Made by a program: the position numbers and the translations under genes. Below, piece after piece: positions 16,062 through 24,259 of a DNA stretch of 64,000 nucleotides (positions are counted from its first letter, which is position 1; each line of letters opens with the position of its first letter). Where the stretch lies: the NCBI RefSeq assembly GCF_030010625.1, contig NZ_JASCXN010000016.1:62001-126000 (forward strand), written 5' to 3'. This stretch comes from Streptomyces sp. CC208A. Its GTDB lineage: Bacteria; Actinomycetota; Actinomycetes; Streptomycetales; Streptomycetaceae. The notes under the pieces are model-generated. The model saw nothing but the letters and a program-made list of their open reading frames with translations, ran no database searches and was not told the origin of the DNA.

Positions 16062-16487
16062 TCAGCCCCTCGCCAGGACGAGGGCCAGCACGCCGGCCGC
16101 GAGGAGGAGGGCGCCCGCCAGGACCCACCACGGCGGGGTCCCGGTCGTGCTCCTCGCGCGCCCGTGCGGGGCGGCGGTCCGGAGGGCGCTGGTCGTGACC
16201 AGCTCGGCGCCGTCGGGGGCCGGGGTCTCGGGCAGGGCGGCGGTCACCGCCTCGGCGAAGGCGAGCGCGGCGGCCTCGCTCACCTCGGTGACCCGGTAGA
16301 TCGTGGGCTCGTTCGCGCCCGAGGCCGTGAGGACGATCGCGACGGACCGCCCCTCGGCGTGGACGAAGGAGATCGCCGCCAGCGGGATGTGGTGCTCCTT
16401 GTCCGGGCGGTGCAGGGTGACCGGGCCGCCCGCGAAGTGGAGAACCGATTCTCCACCGCGGAGGACGAGAGAAGGGGTGGCCGTCAT
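16062..16487 (-). CDS. Hypothetical protein with C-terminal membrane anchor
   Basis: A 141-residue protein I cannot assign. Residues 1-90 look like a small beta-rich domain (LVLRGGESVLHFAGGPVTL, later ISFVHAEGRSVAIVLTASG). A charged linker follows, then one transmembrane helix at the C-terminus (PWWVLAGALLLAAGVLALVL), giving a tail-anchored layout. ATG 16487 is chosen because the upstream extension to 16691 is low-complexity Arg/Pro. It stands alone between fprA and a 680-bp gap. Confidence 0.6.
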   Translation of the reverse strand: MTATPSLVLRGGESVLHFAGGPVTLHRPDKEHHIPLAAISFVHAEGRSVAIVLTASGANEPTIYRVTEVSEAAALAFAEAVTAALPETPAPDGAELVTTSALRTAAPHGRARSTTGTPPWWVLAGALLLAAGVLALVLARG

Positions 16488-17167
16488 CCGTCCGTGTTCC
16501 TCCGTCGCCGTCGGTCGGTCCCGGGGCGTCTCCGGGCGACGGGGTGACGCTCCCGCACCGATCGTAGGGGGACCGGTACGCCCCGCACCATCTCCGGCCC
16601 CCGCGGCGGGCACGGGCGGGGCCGTTCCGCGCGCCCCCGGCGCGCGCCCCGGCGTACGTCGGAGCGAAAACGAGGGGCGCCGCGGGAACAACTCCGCGGC
16701 GGCCCGGTACGGCCGTTCGAGAATCCCCCGGATTTACGGGAGTTCATCGTTTTCCCGCCCGACCCGACGGCCGCGAATCGAATTATCCGCTCGAACATCC
16801 CTGCCGGGTGGCGTGCGGGAACGGCGCGAACTCCCTTGGCGCGTCCGACGATTCTACGGATCACGGGTCACCCGGGAGTGGGGAAGCGGGAAATGGATTC
16901 AGAAAGGCATACGTTGGTGAAGGAAGACACCAGAGAGAACGATCGCGGGGGAAGCGGGAGCGGCGCACGGAGCGGGAGAAACACGGGAACGGCAGCGGGA
17001 ACGGCACGGCGACGGCGCGAAGGGAGAGCCCCCACCGCCCGGAATCCGCGCCCGGCACCTGTGACCGGCCCGCCCGCCCCGCCTCGGCTCCCCCGCGAGG
17101 GACACCGCACGGCGGACCCGGCCCGGCACGCCACCGGGCTCCTGTCCGCCGGGGAGGAGGGCCGGTC
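16488..17167. other. 680-bp intergenic region
   Basis: No convincing gene. 16725-16900 is AT-richer than its surroundings (GATTTACGG, CGTTTTCCC, GAATTATCC) and probably holds promoters for the flanking genes; CATACG at 16905-16910 is a possible -10. 16925-17010 is a purine-rich run of GGGA/GGGAAC units on the plus strand. Open frames through here (for example 16836-17228) have Arg/Gly/Pro-rich products and no ribosome site. Confidence 0.5.
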
Positions 17168-17383
17168 ATGCCACTGCCGATCGGGGCGTACGTCGTGGAG
17201 ATCCGCACCGGGCGGGTCGCGAGAGTGATGGGCCACGAGGGCCCCTACGTCCAGATCCGCCCGCTCGGCGGCGGACGGGAATGGGACGTGACCCCGGAGG
17301 AGGTCCGCGAGGCCACCTCCGCGGAGCGCCTCAGCGCCGCCACCGCCCACGCCAACGCCCGCAGCCGCGGCGAGGTCCCCTGA
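17168..17383 (+). CDS. Small hypothetical protein
   Basis: A 71-residue protein starting MPLPIGAYVVEIRTGRVARV and containing PYVQIRPLGGGREWDV and a helical, Ala-rich C-terminus. The beta-hairpin N-terminus suggests a compact SH3- or KOW-like fold, but I have no firm family. It starts at ATG 17168 after a GAGGAGGG site. Codon use fits a real gene. It lies before a repetitive spacer and recO. Confidence 0.6.
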   Translation: MPLPIGAYVVEIRTGRVARVMGHEGPYVQIRPLGGGREWDVTPEEVREATSAERLSAATAHANARSRGEVP

Positions 17384-17404
17384 ACCCGGCCCCCGCCCCG
17401 TACG

Positions 17405-17760
17405 ACCCCTGCCGGCGCACCCACGCCCGCCGCCGGACGCCCCGCGAATCGCCGGACCCGGACCCGGACCCGGACCCGCGGCCCCGTCGGCGCACCCGCG
17501 CCCTGCCGTCGGGCACCCCGCGAACCGCCAGGCCCGGCTCAACGGCTCGCCGGCGCACCCGTGCCCGCCGCCGGACGCCCCGCGCCCCGCCAGGCCCGGG
17601 TCCACGGCCCGCCCTTGTGCCCGCCCCCCGCCCTTGTGCCCTCCCCCCCGTACCCGTACCCGCCGCCGTGCCCGCACCCCACCCGCACCGCGCCCCGCCG
17701 CCGGATCCCCCGCGCCCCGCCGGACCCGGTCCACGCCCCCGCCGGCGGTTCGAGCGGCAT
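17405..17760 (+). repeat. Degenerate C-rich repeat spacer before recO
   Basis: GGACCC is repeated four times in tandem near 17455-17478. A longer unit close to CGCCCGCCGCCGGACGCCCC appears around 17424 and 17565, with a weaker copy near 17697. The plus strand is almost all C with few purines. The gap 17384-17801 contains no supported gene; its open frames encode Pro/Arg low-complexity sequence. Confidence 0.6.
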
Positions 17761-17801
17761 CCGGCGGCCGGGGCCGGCCCGGCGTACGGGAGAATGGGTC
17801 C

Positions 17802-18551
17802 ATGAGTCTGTTCCGCGACGACGGCATCGTGCTGCGCACCCAGAAGCTGGGTGAAGCGGACCGCATCATCACCCTCCTCACGCGCGGTCACGGCCGCGTG
17901 CGCGCCGTGGCGCGCGGCGTGCGCCGCACCAAGTCCAAGTTCGGCGCGCGCCTCGAACCCTTCTCCCACGTGGACGTGCAGTTCTTCGCCCGCGGCAGCG
18001 AGCTCGTCGGCCGCGGCCTTCCGCTCTGCACCCAGAGCGAGACCATCGCCCCGTACGGCGGCGGCATCGTCACCGACTACGCCCGCTACACCGCCGGCAC
18101 CGCGATGCTGGAGACCGCGGAGCGCTTCACCGACCACGAGGGCGAGCCGGCCGTGCAGCAGTACCTGCTGCTCGTCGGCGGGCTGCGGACCCTCGCCCGC
18201 GGCGAGCACGCCCCCCACCTCGTCCTGGACGCCTTCCTCCTCCGCTCCCTCGCCGTCAACGGCTACGCCCCCTCCTTCTCGGACTGCGCCAAATGCGGCC
18301 TCGAAGGACCGAACCGGTTCTTCTCGGTCGCGGCGGGCGGCGTCATATGCGGCGACTGCCGGGTCCCCGGAAGCGTCGTACCCTCGGCGGAGGCCATCGG
18401 CCTGCTCAGCGCGCTGCTCACCGGCGACTGGGCGACGGCGGACGCGTGCGAGCCGCGTCACGTCAGGGAGGGCAGCGGCCTCGTGTCCGCCTATCTGCAC
18501 TGGCACCTGGAGCGCGGCCTGCGCTCCCTGCGGTACGTCGAGAAAAGCTAG
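17802..18551 (+). CDS. recO: DNA repair protein RecO
   Basis: RecO loads RecA onto SSB-coated single-stranded DNA in the RecFOR pathway. The 249-residue protein has an N-terminal OB fold (DDGIVLRTQKLGEADRIITL; RGVRRTKSKFGARLEPF) and a helical C-terminal part with a zinc-finger-like set (CAKCG ... CGDC). It starts at ATG 17802, six nt after a -10-like GAGAAT, so it may be leaderless. uppS follows after 12 nt, presumably in the same operon. Confidence 0.95.
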   Translation: MSLFRDDGIVLRTQKLGEADRIITLLTRGHGRVRAVARGVRRTKSKFGARLEPFSHVDVQFFARGSELVGRGLPLCTQSETIAPYGGGIVTDYARYTAGTAMLETAERFTDHEGEPAVQQYLLLVGGLRTLARGEHAPHLVLDAFLLRSLAVNGYAPSFSDCAKCGLEGPNRFFSVAAGGVICGDCRVPGSVVPSAEAIGLLSALLTGDWATADACEPRHVREGSGLVSAYLHWHLERGLRSLRYVEKS

Positions 18552-18563
18552 GAGATCCATCGC

Positions 18564-19388
18564 ATGGCCATCGCACGACTCCTCGGGCGCCAGCGCCGGG
18601 AGTACAGGACCCCCGAGCCGCACCCGTCCGGCGCCCGCCCGCCGAAGCTCCAGCCGGAGCTCGTGCCGGAGCACGTCGCGATCGTCATGGACGGCAACGG
18701 GCGCTGGGCCAAGGAGCGGGGGCTGCCGCGCACCGAGGGCCACAAGGTCGGCGCCGAACAGGTCCTCGACGTCCTCCAGGGCGCCATCGAGATGGGCGTG
18801 GGGGCGATCTCGCTGTACGCCTTCTCCACCGAGAACTGGAAGCGCTCGCCCGAGGAGGTGCGCTTCCTGATGAACTTCAACCGCGACTTCATCCGCAAGA
18901 CCCGCGACCAGCTCGACGAGCTCGGCATCCGGGTGCGCTGGGTGGGCCGCATGCCCAAGCTGTGGAAGTCGGTCGCCAAGGAGCTCCAGGTCGCCCAGGA
19001 GCAGACCAAGGACAACACCAGGCTCACGCTGTACTTCTGCATGAACTACGGCGGCCGCGCCGAGCTCACGGACGCGGCGCAGGCGCTCGCGGAGGACGTG
19101 AGGGCGGGCCGCCTCGACCCGGCGAAGATCACCGAGAAGACGGTCCAGAAGTACCTCTACTACCCGGACATGCCGGATGTCGACCTCTTCCTGCGGCCCA
19201 GCGGCGAGCAGCGCACCTCCAACTACCTGATCTGGCAGAGCGCGTACGCCGAGATGGTCTTCCAGGACGTGCTGTGGCCCGACTTCGACCGCCGCGACCT
19301 GTGGCGGGCCTGTGTCGAGTACGCCCAGCGCGACCGCCGCTTCGGCGGCGTCGACCCGGCCGACCTGGCCGTCCTCGACAAGGCGTAG
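18564..19388 (+). CDS. uppS: Undecaprenyl diphosphate synthase (cis-prenyltransferase)
   Basis: Builds long-chain cis-polyprenyl diphosphate, the lipid carrier precursor for peptidoglycan and wall glycopolymers. The 274-residue protein shows the family signature HVAIVMDGNGRWAKERG (catalytic Asp and phosphate-binding Arg), FSTENWKRS, and RPSGEQRTSNYLIWQ near the C-terminus. The N-terminal 35 residues are a basic, Pro-rich extension seen in actinobacteria. It starts at ATG 18564 with AGGAGA upstream. Confidence 0.96.
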   Translation: MAIARLLGRQRREYRTPEPHPSGARPPKLQPELVPEHVAIVMDGNGRWAKERGLPRTEGHKVGAEQVLDVLQGAIEMGVGAISLYAFSTENWKRSPEEVRFLMNFNRDFIRKTRDQLDELGIRVRWVGRMPKLWKSVAKELQVAQEQTKDNTRLTLYFCMNYGGRAELTDAAQALAEDVRAGRLDPAKITEKTVQKYLYYPDMPDVDLFLRPSGEQRTSNYLIWQSAYAEMVFQDVLWPDFDRRDLWRACVEYAQRDRRFGGVDPADLAVLDKA

Positions 19389-19404
19389 CCACGACACACG
19401 CGTG

Positions 19405-19437
19405 GGCCCGCACCGGAATCCGTCCGGTGCGGGCCCC
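19405..19437. terminator. Bidirectional terminator between uppS and zur
   Basis: A 14-bp perfect inverted repeat (GGGCCCGCACCGGA and its complement) with a 5-nt loop, between the convergent uppS and zur genes. Confidence 0.85.
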
Positions 19438-19457
19438 TCCGCATGTCAGGTCTCAGC

Positions 19458-19868
19458 TCACTTCGCCGCGCACTCCGCGCAGGTGCCGAAGATCTCGACC
19501 GTGTGCGCCACGTTCACAAATGCGTGCTCCGCCGCGACGGCCTCGGCCCACTGCTCCACCATCGGGCCCTCGACCTCGACGGCCTTGCCGCAGGCGCGGC
19601 AGACCAGATGGTGGTGGTGGTCGTCGGACGAGCAGCGCCGGTACACGGTCTCGCCGTCGCTGGTGCGCAGCGCGTCCACCTCGCCCGCGTCCGCCAGGGA
19701 CTGCAGGGTGCGGTAGACGGTGGTCAGGCCGACGGAGTCGCCGCGGTGCTTGAGCATGTCGTGCAGCTCCTGGGCGCTGCGGAACTCGTCCACCTCGCTC
19801 AGTGCCGCCGCCACGGCGGCGCGCTGCCTGGTCGAGCGACCGCGTACGGGGGGTCCTGCCGTCACCAC
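19458..19868 (-). CDS. zur: Zinc uptake regulator Zur (Fur family)
   Basis: A 136-residue Fur-family repressor. The winged helix (LTTVYRTLQSLADAGEVD) is followed by the metal-sensing part: a His run (SSDDHHHHLVC), CRACGK and CAEC as the structural zinc site, and HAFVNVAHTVE. It is Zur rather than Fur because it sits directly downstream of znuACB. The start is GTG 19868 (GTG 19865 is adjacent) after GGAGG. With zinc bound it should repress zinc uptake. Confidence 0.9.
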   Translation of the reverse strand: MVTAGPPVRGRSTRQRAAVAAALSEVDEFRSAQELHDMLKHRGDSVGLTTVYRTLQSLADAGEVDALRTSDGETVYRRCSSDDHHHHLVCRACGKAVEVEGPMVEQWAEAVAAEHAFVNVAHTVEIFGTCAECAAK

Positions 19869-19927
19869 GGGGGCCTCCTTGATGTTTCCGTTGCCCCTGC
19901 CATTCTGCCAGTACCCCCTGCGCCGGA

Positions 19928-20824
19928 TCAGACCTTCACGTCGTCCGACGGCTTCCGGGTGGCGGGGACGCAGCGGGCGTTGCAGTCCGCCGCGGCCTGC
20001 TCGGCGGCCTTGGCCCGGCGCCGGGCGAGCGGGGTGGCGAGCAGGGCCAGGGCGATGAAGACGCCGATCGCGAGCAGGACGATGGTCGCGCCGGGCGGCA
20101 CGTCCTGGTAGTACGAGGTGATCGTGCCGGACAGGGTGACGCCGGTGCCGATCAGCACGGCCAGGGCGAACGTGGTCCTGAACGACCGGGAGAGCTGCTG
20201 GGCCGCCGCGACCGGCACCACCATGAGCGCGCTGACCAGGAGCAGGCCGACGACGCGCATGGCGACCGTGACCGTGACCGCGGCGGTGACCGCGATGAGC
20301 AGGTTCAGGGCGCGCACCGGCAGGCCGGTGACCCGGGCGAACTCCTCGTCCTGGCTGACGGCGAAGAGCTGGCGGCGCAGGCCGACCGTCACCAGGAGCA
20401 CGAACCCGGCCAGGACGCTGATCGTGGTGACGTCCTCGGTGGAGACCGTCGACAGCGAGCCGAAGAGGAACGAGCTGAGGTTGGCGTTGGAGCCGGTCGG
20501 CGAGAGGTTGATCAGCAGGACGCCGCCCGCCATGCCGCCGTAGAAGAGCAGCGCGAGCGCGAGGTCGCCGCGGGTCTTGCCGTACGACCGGATCAGCTCC
20601 ATGGCGACGGAGCCGACGATGGCGACGAGGGTCGCCATCCACACCGGGTTGGTGTTCATGAGGAAGCCGAGGCCGACACCGGTCATGGCGACGTGGCCGA
20701 TGCCGTCGCCCATGAGCGCCTGCCGGCGCTGGACGAGGTAGACGCCGACGGCGGGGGCGGTGATGCCGACGAGCACGGCCGCGAGGAGCGCCCGCTGCAT
20801 GAAGGCGGGTTCGAGGAAGTCCAT
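19928..20824 (-). CDS. znuB: Zinc ABC transporter permease
   Basis: A 298-residue ABC-3 family permease with about eight hydrophobic segments. GIGHVAMTGVGLGF and the DEEFARVTGLPVRALN coupling loop are typical of ZnuB/MntB permeases. The C-terminus carries a cysteine pair (CNARC) not usual in the family. It lies in a znuA-znuC-znuB cluster on one strand, with a 16-bp gap to znuC and zur 59 bp downstream. Confidence 0.92.
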   Translation of the reverse strand: MDFLEPAFMQRALLAAVLVGITAPAVGVYLVQRRQALMGDGIGHVAMTGVGLGFLMNTNPVWMATLVAIVGSVAMELIRSYGKTRGDLALALLFYGGMAGGVLLINLSPTGSNANLSSFLFGSLSTVSTEDVTTISVLAGFVLLVTVGLRRQLFAVSQDEEFARVTGLPVRALNLLIAVTAAVTVTVAMRVVGLLLVSALMVVPVAAAQQLSRSFRTTFALAVLIGTGVTLSGTITSYYQDVPPGATIVLLAIGVFIALALLATPLARRRAKAAEQAAADCNARCVPATRKPSDDVKV

Positions 20825-20840
20825 GGTCAGTTCAGCGCCT

Positions 20841-21605
20841 TCAGGTCAGCAGTCCGGTGCGCAGCGGTTCGTCGGCCGCGTGGGGGTGGACGTGGTCGTG
20901 GCCGGGCAGGGCATGCTGGCCGACGGCCTGCGGCGGCGGGCCGTCGTGGACGACGCAGCCGTCGCGGAGCACGACCGCGCGGTCGATCAGCGGCTCCAGG
21001 GGGCCCAGCTCGTGTAGGACGAGGAGGACCGACGTACCGCCGGCGACCTGTTCGCGCAGGGTCGCGGCGAGGATCTCCTGGCTGGCGAGGTCGACGCCGG
21101 CCATCGGCTCGTCCATGATCAGGAGTTCGGGCTCGGAGGCGAGCGCGCGGGCGATGAGGACCCGCTGGTGCTGGCCGCCGGAGAGCGCGGAGACGGAGTC
21201 CTGGGCGCGGTCGGCGAGGCCGACCAGCTCCATGGCCCGGAGGATCGCGGCCCTGTCCGCCTTGGACGGCAGACCGAAGCGGCGGCGGGCCAGGCGGCCG
21301 GAGGCGACGACCTCGCGGACGGTGGCGGGCACGCCGGCGGAGGCGGTGGTGCGCTGCGGTACGTAGCCGACCCTGGCCCAGTCGCGGAACCGCTTCTGCT
21401 CGGTGCCGAACAGCTCGATGGTGCCGCCGGTCAGCGGCACCTGGCCGATGACGGAGCGGACGGCGGTGGACTTGCCGGAGCCGTTGGCGCCGAGCAGGGC
21501 GACGACCTCACCGCGGTGGACGGTGAGGTCGACGCCCCGGAGGACGGGGCGGGCGCCGAGGGCGGCGGTGGCTCCGCGGACGGAGATGACGGGCGCGTCG
21601 CTCAC
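20841..21605 (-). CDS. znuC: Zinc ABC transporter ATPase
   Basis: A 254-residue nucleotide-binding subunit: Walker A (GANGSGKST), Q-loop (VPQRTT), signature LSGGQHQR, Walker B (LLIMDEPMAGVD) and H-loop (VLHELG). The C-terminal tail is His-rich (HALPGHDHVHPHAADE), a common trait of zinc-importer ATPases. It starts at GTG 21605 after GGAGG; an upstream ATG at 21635 overlaps znuA's end and has no RBS. Confidence 0.92.
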   Translation of the reverse strand: MSDAPVISVRGATAALGARPVLRGVDLTVHRGEVVALLGANGSGKSTAVRSVIGQVPLTGGTIELFGTEQKRFRDWARVGYVPQRTTASAGVPATVREVVASGRLARRRFGLPSKADRAAILRAMELVGLADRAQDSVSALSGGQHQRVLIARALASEPELLIMDEPMAGVDLASQEILAATLREQVAGGTSVLLVLHELGPLEPLIDRAVVLRDGCVVHDGPPPQAVGQHALPGHDHVHPHAADEPLRTGLLT

Positions 21606-21631
21606 GGGTGCCTCCTGCGTACGGGGGTGGA

Positions 21632-22627
21632 TCACTTGGCGCCGAGGGCCTTCTGCAGCGCGGCGAGGTTCGCGCGCATGACCTCGATGTAGTCATCGCC
21701 CTTCGACTGGTCCGTGATTCCCTCCAGCGGGTCGAGCACGTCGGTCTTCAGTCCGGTGTCGGCGGCGAGGGTCTTCGCGGTCTTGTCGCTCGCGAGCGTC
21801 TCGAAGAAGACGGTGGTGACCTTGTCGGCCTTCGCGATGTCCTGGAGTTCCTTGATGCGGGCGGGGCTCGGCTCGGACTCGGGGTCCATGCCGGAGATGC
21901 CCTCCTGCTCCAGGTGGTAGCGCTCGGCGAGGTAGCCGAAGGCGGAGTGGGTGGTGATGAAGGTGCGGGTCTCGGTGTTCTTGAGGCCCTTCTCGAAGGC
22001 GGTGTCCAGGGCGCCGAGCTTCTCCACGAGGGCGGCGGTGTTCGCCTGGTAGTCGGCGGCGTGGGCCGGGTCCGCCTTCTCCAGGGCGGTGCCGACGCCC
22101 TTGGCGACCTCGGCGTACTTCACGGGGTCGAGCCAGATGTGCGGGTCGGTGCCGGCCTCGGAGCCGTGGTCGTCGTGGGACTCCTCGCCCTCGTGGGACT
22201 CCTCGCCCTCGTGGCCGTGGTCGTGGCCTTCGCCGGCTTCGGTGCCGTGGGCTTCGAGGGTGGTGAGGGTGGCGGCGTCGATCGTGTTCTTCACGCCGGC
22301 CTGGGCGATGGCCTCGTCGACGGCGGGCTGGATGCCCTTGAGGTAGAGGATGACGTCGGCCTTGCCGAGCTCGCCGATCTGCTTCGGCTTGAGCTCCAGG
22401 TCGTGGGGTTCGACGCCGGGCTTGGTGAGCGTGTTGACGGCCACGTGGCCGCCGCCTATCTGCTCGGCCAGGTACTGCATGGGGTAGAACGACGCGACGA
22501 CGTCCAGCTTGCCGTCGGTGCCCTTGTCGGCGGCCGAGGAGCTTCCGCCGCAGGCGGAGAGGGTGACGAGACCGAGGGCGACGGCTCCGGCGACGGCGGT
22601 GGCGGGTATCAGACGGCGTACGTTCAT
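21632..22627 (-). CDS. znuA: Zinc-binding lipoprotein ZnuA
   Basis: The substrate-binding protein of the zinc importer, 331 residues. It has a lipoprotein signal with lipobox LSAC near residue 25. Cluster A-I ligands are suggested by EPHDLELKPKQ, DPHIWLDP and THSAFGYLAERY. A flexible acidic/His loop (GHDHGHEGEESHEGEESHDD) is typical of zinc rather than manganese carriers. ATG 22627 is preferred: a -10-like GAAAAT lies 7 nt upstream and a perfect -35 TTGACA 18 bp before that, giving a leaderless promoter covered by two Zur-like boxes. Confidence 0.94.
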   Translation of the reverse strand: MNVRRLIPATAVAGAVALGLVTLSACGGSSSAADKGTDGKLDVVASFYPMQYLAEQIGGGHVAVNTLTKPGVEPHDLELKPKQIGELGKADVILYLKGIQPAVDEAIAQAGVKNTIDAATLTTLEAHGTEAGEGHDHGHEGEESHEGEESHDDHGSEAGTDPHIWLDPVKYAEVAKGVGTALEKADPAHAADYQANTAALVEKLGALDTAFEKGLKNTETRTFITTHSAFGYLAERYHLEQEGISGMDPESEPSPARIKELQDIAKADKVTTVFFETLASDKTAKTLAADTGLKTDVLDPLEGITDQSKGDDYIEVMRANLAALQKALGAK

Positions 22628-22664
22628 GACACTCATTTTCAACAAAATTGGAAACGGTTGTCAA
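22627..22664 (-). promoter_or_regulatory. znuA promoter with two Zur-like boxes
   Basis: The minus-strand promoter has TTGACA (22664-22659), an 18-bp spacer and GAAAAT (22640-22635). Two 15-bp 7-1-7 dyads cover it: TGGAAACGGTTGTCA at 22649-22663 over the -35, and TGACACTCATTTTCA at 22627-22641 over the -10 and start. Both resemble the actinobacterial Zur box (TGAAAATGATTTTCA type). Confidence 0.75.
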
Positions 22665-22734
22665 TTGCCTTGCACGGCTCCCGGGTGTGGCCCTGCCCAC
22701 CCTCCACCCCGCCCCCGCCCGAGGCCGAACCGAT

Positions 22735-22765
22735 TTGATAACCCGCCCATGGGCGCCGGTAACCT
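22735..22765 (+). promoter_or_regulatory. Candidate glyS promoter
   Basis: TTGATA (22735-22740) and TAACCT (22760-22765) with a 19-bp spacer, about 40 nt before the glyS GTG. The spacer is slightly long for a housekeeping promoter. Confidence 0.4.
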
Positions 22766-22804
22766 GAGGCATTCGCACTTCGTCGTCGTAATGAAGAGAG
22801 CACC

Positions 22805-24187
22805 GTGGCCGCCGACAAGATCGACACCATCGTCAGCCTCAGCAAGCGCCGTGGCTTCGTTTTCCCCTGCAGTGAGATCTACGGTGGTCAGCGCGCCGCC
22901 TGGGACTACGGGCACCTGGGCGTCGAGCTCAAGGAGAACATCAAGCGCCAGTGGTGGCGTTACATGGTCACCTCGCGCGAGGACGTCGTCGGCATCGACT
23001 CGTCGGTCATCCTGGCCACCGAGGTCTGGGAGGCCTCCGGCCACGTCGCGACCTTCACCGACCCGCTGACCGAGTGCACCTCCTGCCACAAGCGCTTCCG
23101 CGCCGACCACCTGGAGGAGGCGTACGAGGAGAAGCACGGCCGTCTCCCCGAGAACGGCCTCGCCGACCTCAACTGCCCCAACTGCGGCAACAAGGGCACC
23201 TTCACCGAGCCCAAGCAGTTCTCCGGCCTGCTCTCCACCCACCTCGGCCCGACCCAGGACAGCGGCTCCGTCGCCTACCTGCGCCCCGAGACCGCCCAGG
23301 GCATCTTCACCAACTTCTCCCAGGTCCAGACGACCGCGCGCAAGAAGCCCCCGTTCGGCATCGCGCAGATGGGCAAGTCCTTCCGGAACGAGATCACTCC
23401 GGGCAACTTCATCTTCCGGACCCGCGAGTTCGAGCAGATGGAGATGGAGTTCTTCGTCAAGCCGGGCGAGGACGAGCAGTGGCAGGAGTACTGGATGCAG
23501 CAGCGCTGGAACTGGTACACCGGCCTCGGCCTGCGCGAGGAGAACATGCGCTGGTACGAGCACCCGCAGGAGAAGCTCTCCCACTACTCGAAGCGCACCG
23601 CCGACATCGAGTACCGCTTCTCCTTCGGCGGCAGCGAGTGGGGCGAGCTGGAGGGCGTCGCCAACCGCACCGACTACGACCTGAGCGCCCACTCCAAGGC
23701 CTCCGGCGCCAACCTGACCTACCTGGACCAGGAGTCCGGCGAGCGTTACACGCCGTACGTCATCGAGCCCGCCGCCGGTGTCGGCCGCACCATGCTCGCC
23801 TTCCTCCTCGACGCGTACACCGAGGACGAGGCCCCCAACGCCAAGGGCGTCATGGAGAAGCGCGTCGTGCTCCGCCTCGACCACCGCCTGGCCCCGGTCA
23901 AGGCCGCGGTCCTGCCGCTCTCCCGCAACCCGCAGCTCTCCCCGAAGGCCAAGGGCCTCGCGGCGGACCTGCGCCAGAACTGGAACATCGACTTCGACGA
24001 CGCCGGCGCCATCGGCCGCCGCTACCGCCGCCAGGACGAGATCGGCACGCCGTACTGCGTCACCGTCGACTTCGACACCCTTGAGGACGACGCGGTGACC
24101 GTGCGCGAGCGCGACACCATGAAGCAGGAGCGCGTCTCCCTCGACCAGATCCAGAGCTACCTGGCCACCCGCCTCATCGGCTGCTGA
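22805..24187 (+). CDS. glyS: Glycyl-tRNA synthetase (dimeric type)
   Basis: A class II synthetase charging tRNA-Gly, 460 residues, of the alpha2 type. Motif 1 region: GFVFPCSEIYGGQRAAWDYG. A zinc-ribbon-like insertion is near residue 97 (CTSCHKRF ... CPNCGNKG). Motif 2: FRNEITPGNFIFRTREFEQME. Motif 3 lies near VIEPAAGVGRTMLAFLL. The C-terminal anticodon-binding domain begins about residue 360. It starts at GTG 22805. A 14-bp hairpin terminator follows. Confidence 0.96.
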   Translation: MAADKIDTIVSLSKRRGFVFPCSEIYGGQRAAWDYGHLGVELKENIKRQWWRYMVTSREDVVGIDSSVILATEVWEASGHVATFTDPLTECTSCHKRFRADHLEEAYEEKHGRLPENGLADLNCPNCGNKGTFTEPKQFSGLLSTHLGPTQDSGSVAYLRPETAQGIFTNFSQVQTTARKKPPFGIAQMGKSFRNEITPGNFIFRTREFEQMEMEFFVKPGEDEQWQEYWMQQRWNWYTGLGLREENMRWYEHPQEKLSHYSKRTADIEYRFSFGGSEWGELEGVANRTDYDLSAHSKASGANLTYLDQESGERYTPYVIEPAAGVGRTMLAFLLDAYTEDEAPNAKGVMEKRVVLRLDHRLAPVKAAVLPLSRNPQLSPKAKGLAADLRQNWNIDFDDAGAIGRRYRRQDEIGTPYCVTVDFDTLEDDAVTVRERDTMKQERVSLDQIQSYLATRLIGC

Positions 24188-24208
24188 CCTCCACGGTCGT
24201 CCACGGCA

Positions 24209-24242
24209 GAGCCCCCGGTCCGGAGCGTCGGACCGGGGGCTC
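24209..24242. terminator. Terminator between glyS and the convergent membrane-protein gene
   Basis: A perfect 14-bp stem (GAGCCCCCGGTCCG and its complement) with a 6-nt loop, shared by two converging genes. Confidence 0.85.
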
Positions 24243-24259
24243 TCCCGTACGTGAGGAAC

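Noticed and set aside
16836..17228. Plus-strand ORF starting near LRITGHPGVGK
   Set aside because: It briefly resembles a P-loop, but the rest is Arg/Gly/Pro-rich, there is no RBS, and it overlaps a better small gene in another frame.
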